Assembly: GCA_036244855.1 (NCBI GenBank)
Contig: BQKZ01007415.1
Span: 1-30,195 of the forward strand
Reading direction: 5' to 3'
Length of the DNA stretch: 30,195 nt
Source of the DNA: Temnopleurus reevesii
Lineage: Eukaryota; Echinodermata; Echinoidea; Temnopleuroida; Temnopleuridae
Position 1 is the first letter of the stretch; the number at the start of each line of letters is the position of its first letter. Position numbers and translations under genes: made by a program. Positions 29,256-30,195 of the stretch are shown piece by piece. The notes beneath the pieces are model-generated. The model was given only the letters and a program-made list of their open reading frames with translations. It ran no database searches and had not been told where the DNA came from.

Positions 29256-30195
29256 CATGTAGAATAAAATATCTTGTACATCAAAGGCCTCTACAAAAAT
29301 ATTTGAAGTGCTTGCTTGTTCACATGCCCACAAAGAATAACTGCTTGCCCATTTTTTTTTTACATTTATTGATGTTGTATGACCTCATGTCAGTAGAAGA
29401 TGCTCAAGTTTATAGTGAATAAGTACCAGAATGAAGAATTTACATGGAGCAAAATGCTACAATAAAAGTCTTACAAATGGAAAATATATATCTGGCAAAG
29501 TATTGATCTGCTCAGAATGCTAACTTTACTTGGGTACAAATAACCATTTGCACATTAGAGCAAGTGGCTTTGAGCTATATGCTTGCCCACATAGCATTTT
29601 TAGCATTTTTAGAGTTTTATACCAAAGTTGTGTAATACCTTGTCAAGTGAAAGTGTGAGCTATTTTTTTTATTAAGAATTAGTTATTGATTCTAATGAAA
29701 TGTTTACATCATCTCAAAGTAATATTTGGCAAATTAATTTTTTTATAAACCCTAGGAAATATTTTATGAGTTTTGGTTTTAAAGATGCCATCAGGCACAC
29801 AATGCCCAAAGAACTTAAACCTAGTTGTACAAAAGTGCATTGGCACTGAAATGGAAACTGGTCTCTGGTGCCTGATAATGGTTTGGGTTTCGGTAATGCC
29901 ACCACCATGCACTTAATAGTGTAACACCATTCTGTGTTGATACTTAGCAATCCTTCTGATCCCTCTACGTCTAATACACGTACTTGATGATAAAGTGTTG
30001 ACACCAGCATACACAAGAATTTTAGTTTTGGTAAAAAGAAAATTGGGGTCCATGTAAAATTTGCCAAAGTTAAAAGCTTCTTATAAAGTTTTGCTTTCAC
30101 AATTTAGCGTCATTCTCCTATAAAAATTATCAAAATAAAGAAATTAAATGATCTACTTTTTTTTTGCTGTACAAAGAATTAGCCTAAAAGTCAAG
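29253..30195. other. AT-rich sequence, nothing recognised
   Basis: A 128-codon minus frame (29714-30100) is the longest frame in the window that is neither low-complexity nor read-through of identified repeats and a MITE. It shows no recognisable domain or signal. Nearby frames overlap it on the same strand, and I judge it non-coding. No repeat or transposon termini were seen. Confidence 0.4.

Noticed and set aside
29714..30100. 128-codon minus-strand frame
   Set aside because: Longest frame not explained by low complexity or identified repeats, but no recognisable motif, no splice or promoter support, and a frame of this length is not remarkable in 30 kb.

Overview
This window looks like non-coding, repeat-dominated nuclear DNA from a marine deuterostome, most likely a sea urchin. 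It is AT-rich, has no long open reading frame with normal amino-acid composition, and shows no bacterial operon structure. The organism call rests mainly on one nearly complete tRNA-derived SINE at 15249-15541. Its tRNA head, its body (matched by a second truncated copy at 27145-27268) and its GCGCTATATAAA plus ATT-repeat tail resemble SINEs I associate with echinoid genomes. No database search was possible, so the species is inferred. I find no intact protein-coding gene. The only recognisable coding sequence is a stop-ridden C-terminal fragment of an L2/CR1-type LINE reverse-transcriptase ORF at 4753-4947.

Layout. 1-2.0 kb: purine-rich (GA)n tract containing a 201-bp tandem duplication, then an imperfect GAT/GATGAT tract. 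2.0-9.1 kb: mostly unique AT-rich DNA with short local duplications (2.4, 3.7 and 5.35 kb), a CpG-dense patch (2.77-2.94 kb), the LINE fossil, a hAT-like end (about 6.5-6.73 kb) and a tRNA-Glu-like insertion on the minus strand (7.69-7.88 kb). 9.1-11.4 kb: a foldback MITE with TAA target duplications, then a cluster of repeated units containing further MITE pieces and L2-type tails. 12.8-14.8 kb: two adjacent tandem arrays, about 190 bp and about 130-160 bp; the second carries a perfect ATTTGCAT octamer in four units and is interrupted by a retroelement 3' end. 15.2-16.8 kb: the full SINE, GA-rich tracts and a third short tandem array.

16.85-17.8 kb: a TTAA-flanked MITE beside a duplicated 74-bp unit. 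18.4-19.66 kb: a diverged satellite with alternating long and short subunits. 20.29-21.29 kb: a tandem duplication whose first copy holds two MITEs that are absent from the second. 21.9-24.24 kb: a satellite with an A-B higher-order arrangement. 24.9-25.3 kb: a duplication with a (CT)n expansion in one copy. 25.67-28.44 kb: three more MITEs and a truncated SINE. The rest is AT-rich DNA without recognisable features.

The window reads as an accumulation zone for small non-autonomous transposons and local tandem duplications. I see no multi-gene system. The most informative observations are the paralogous occupied and empty sites for MITE insertions and the alternating dimer structure of two independent satellites.
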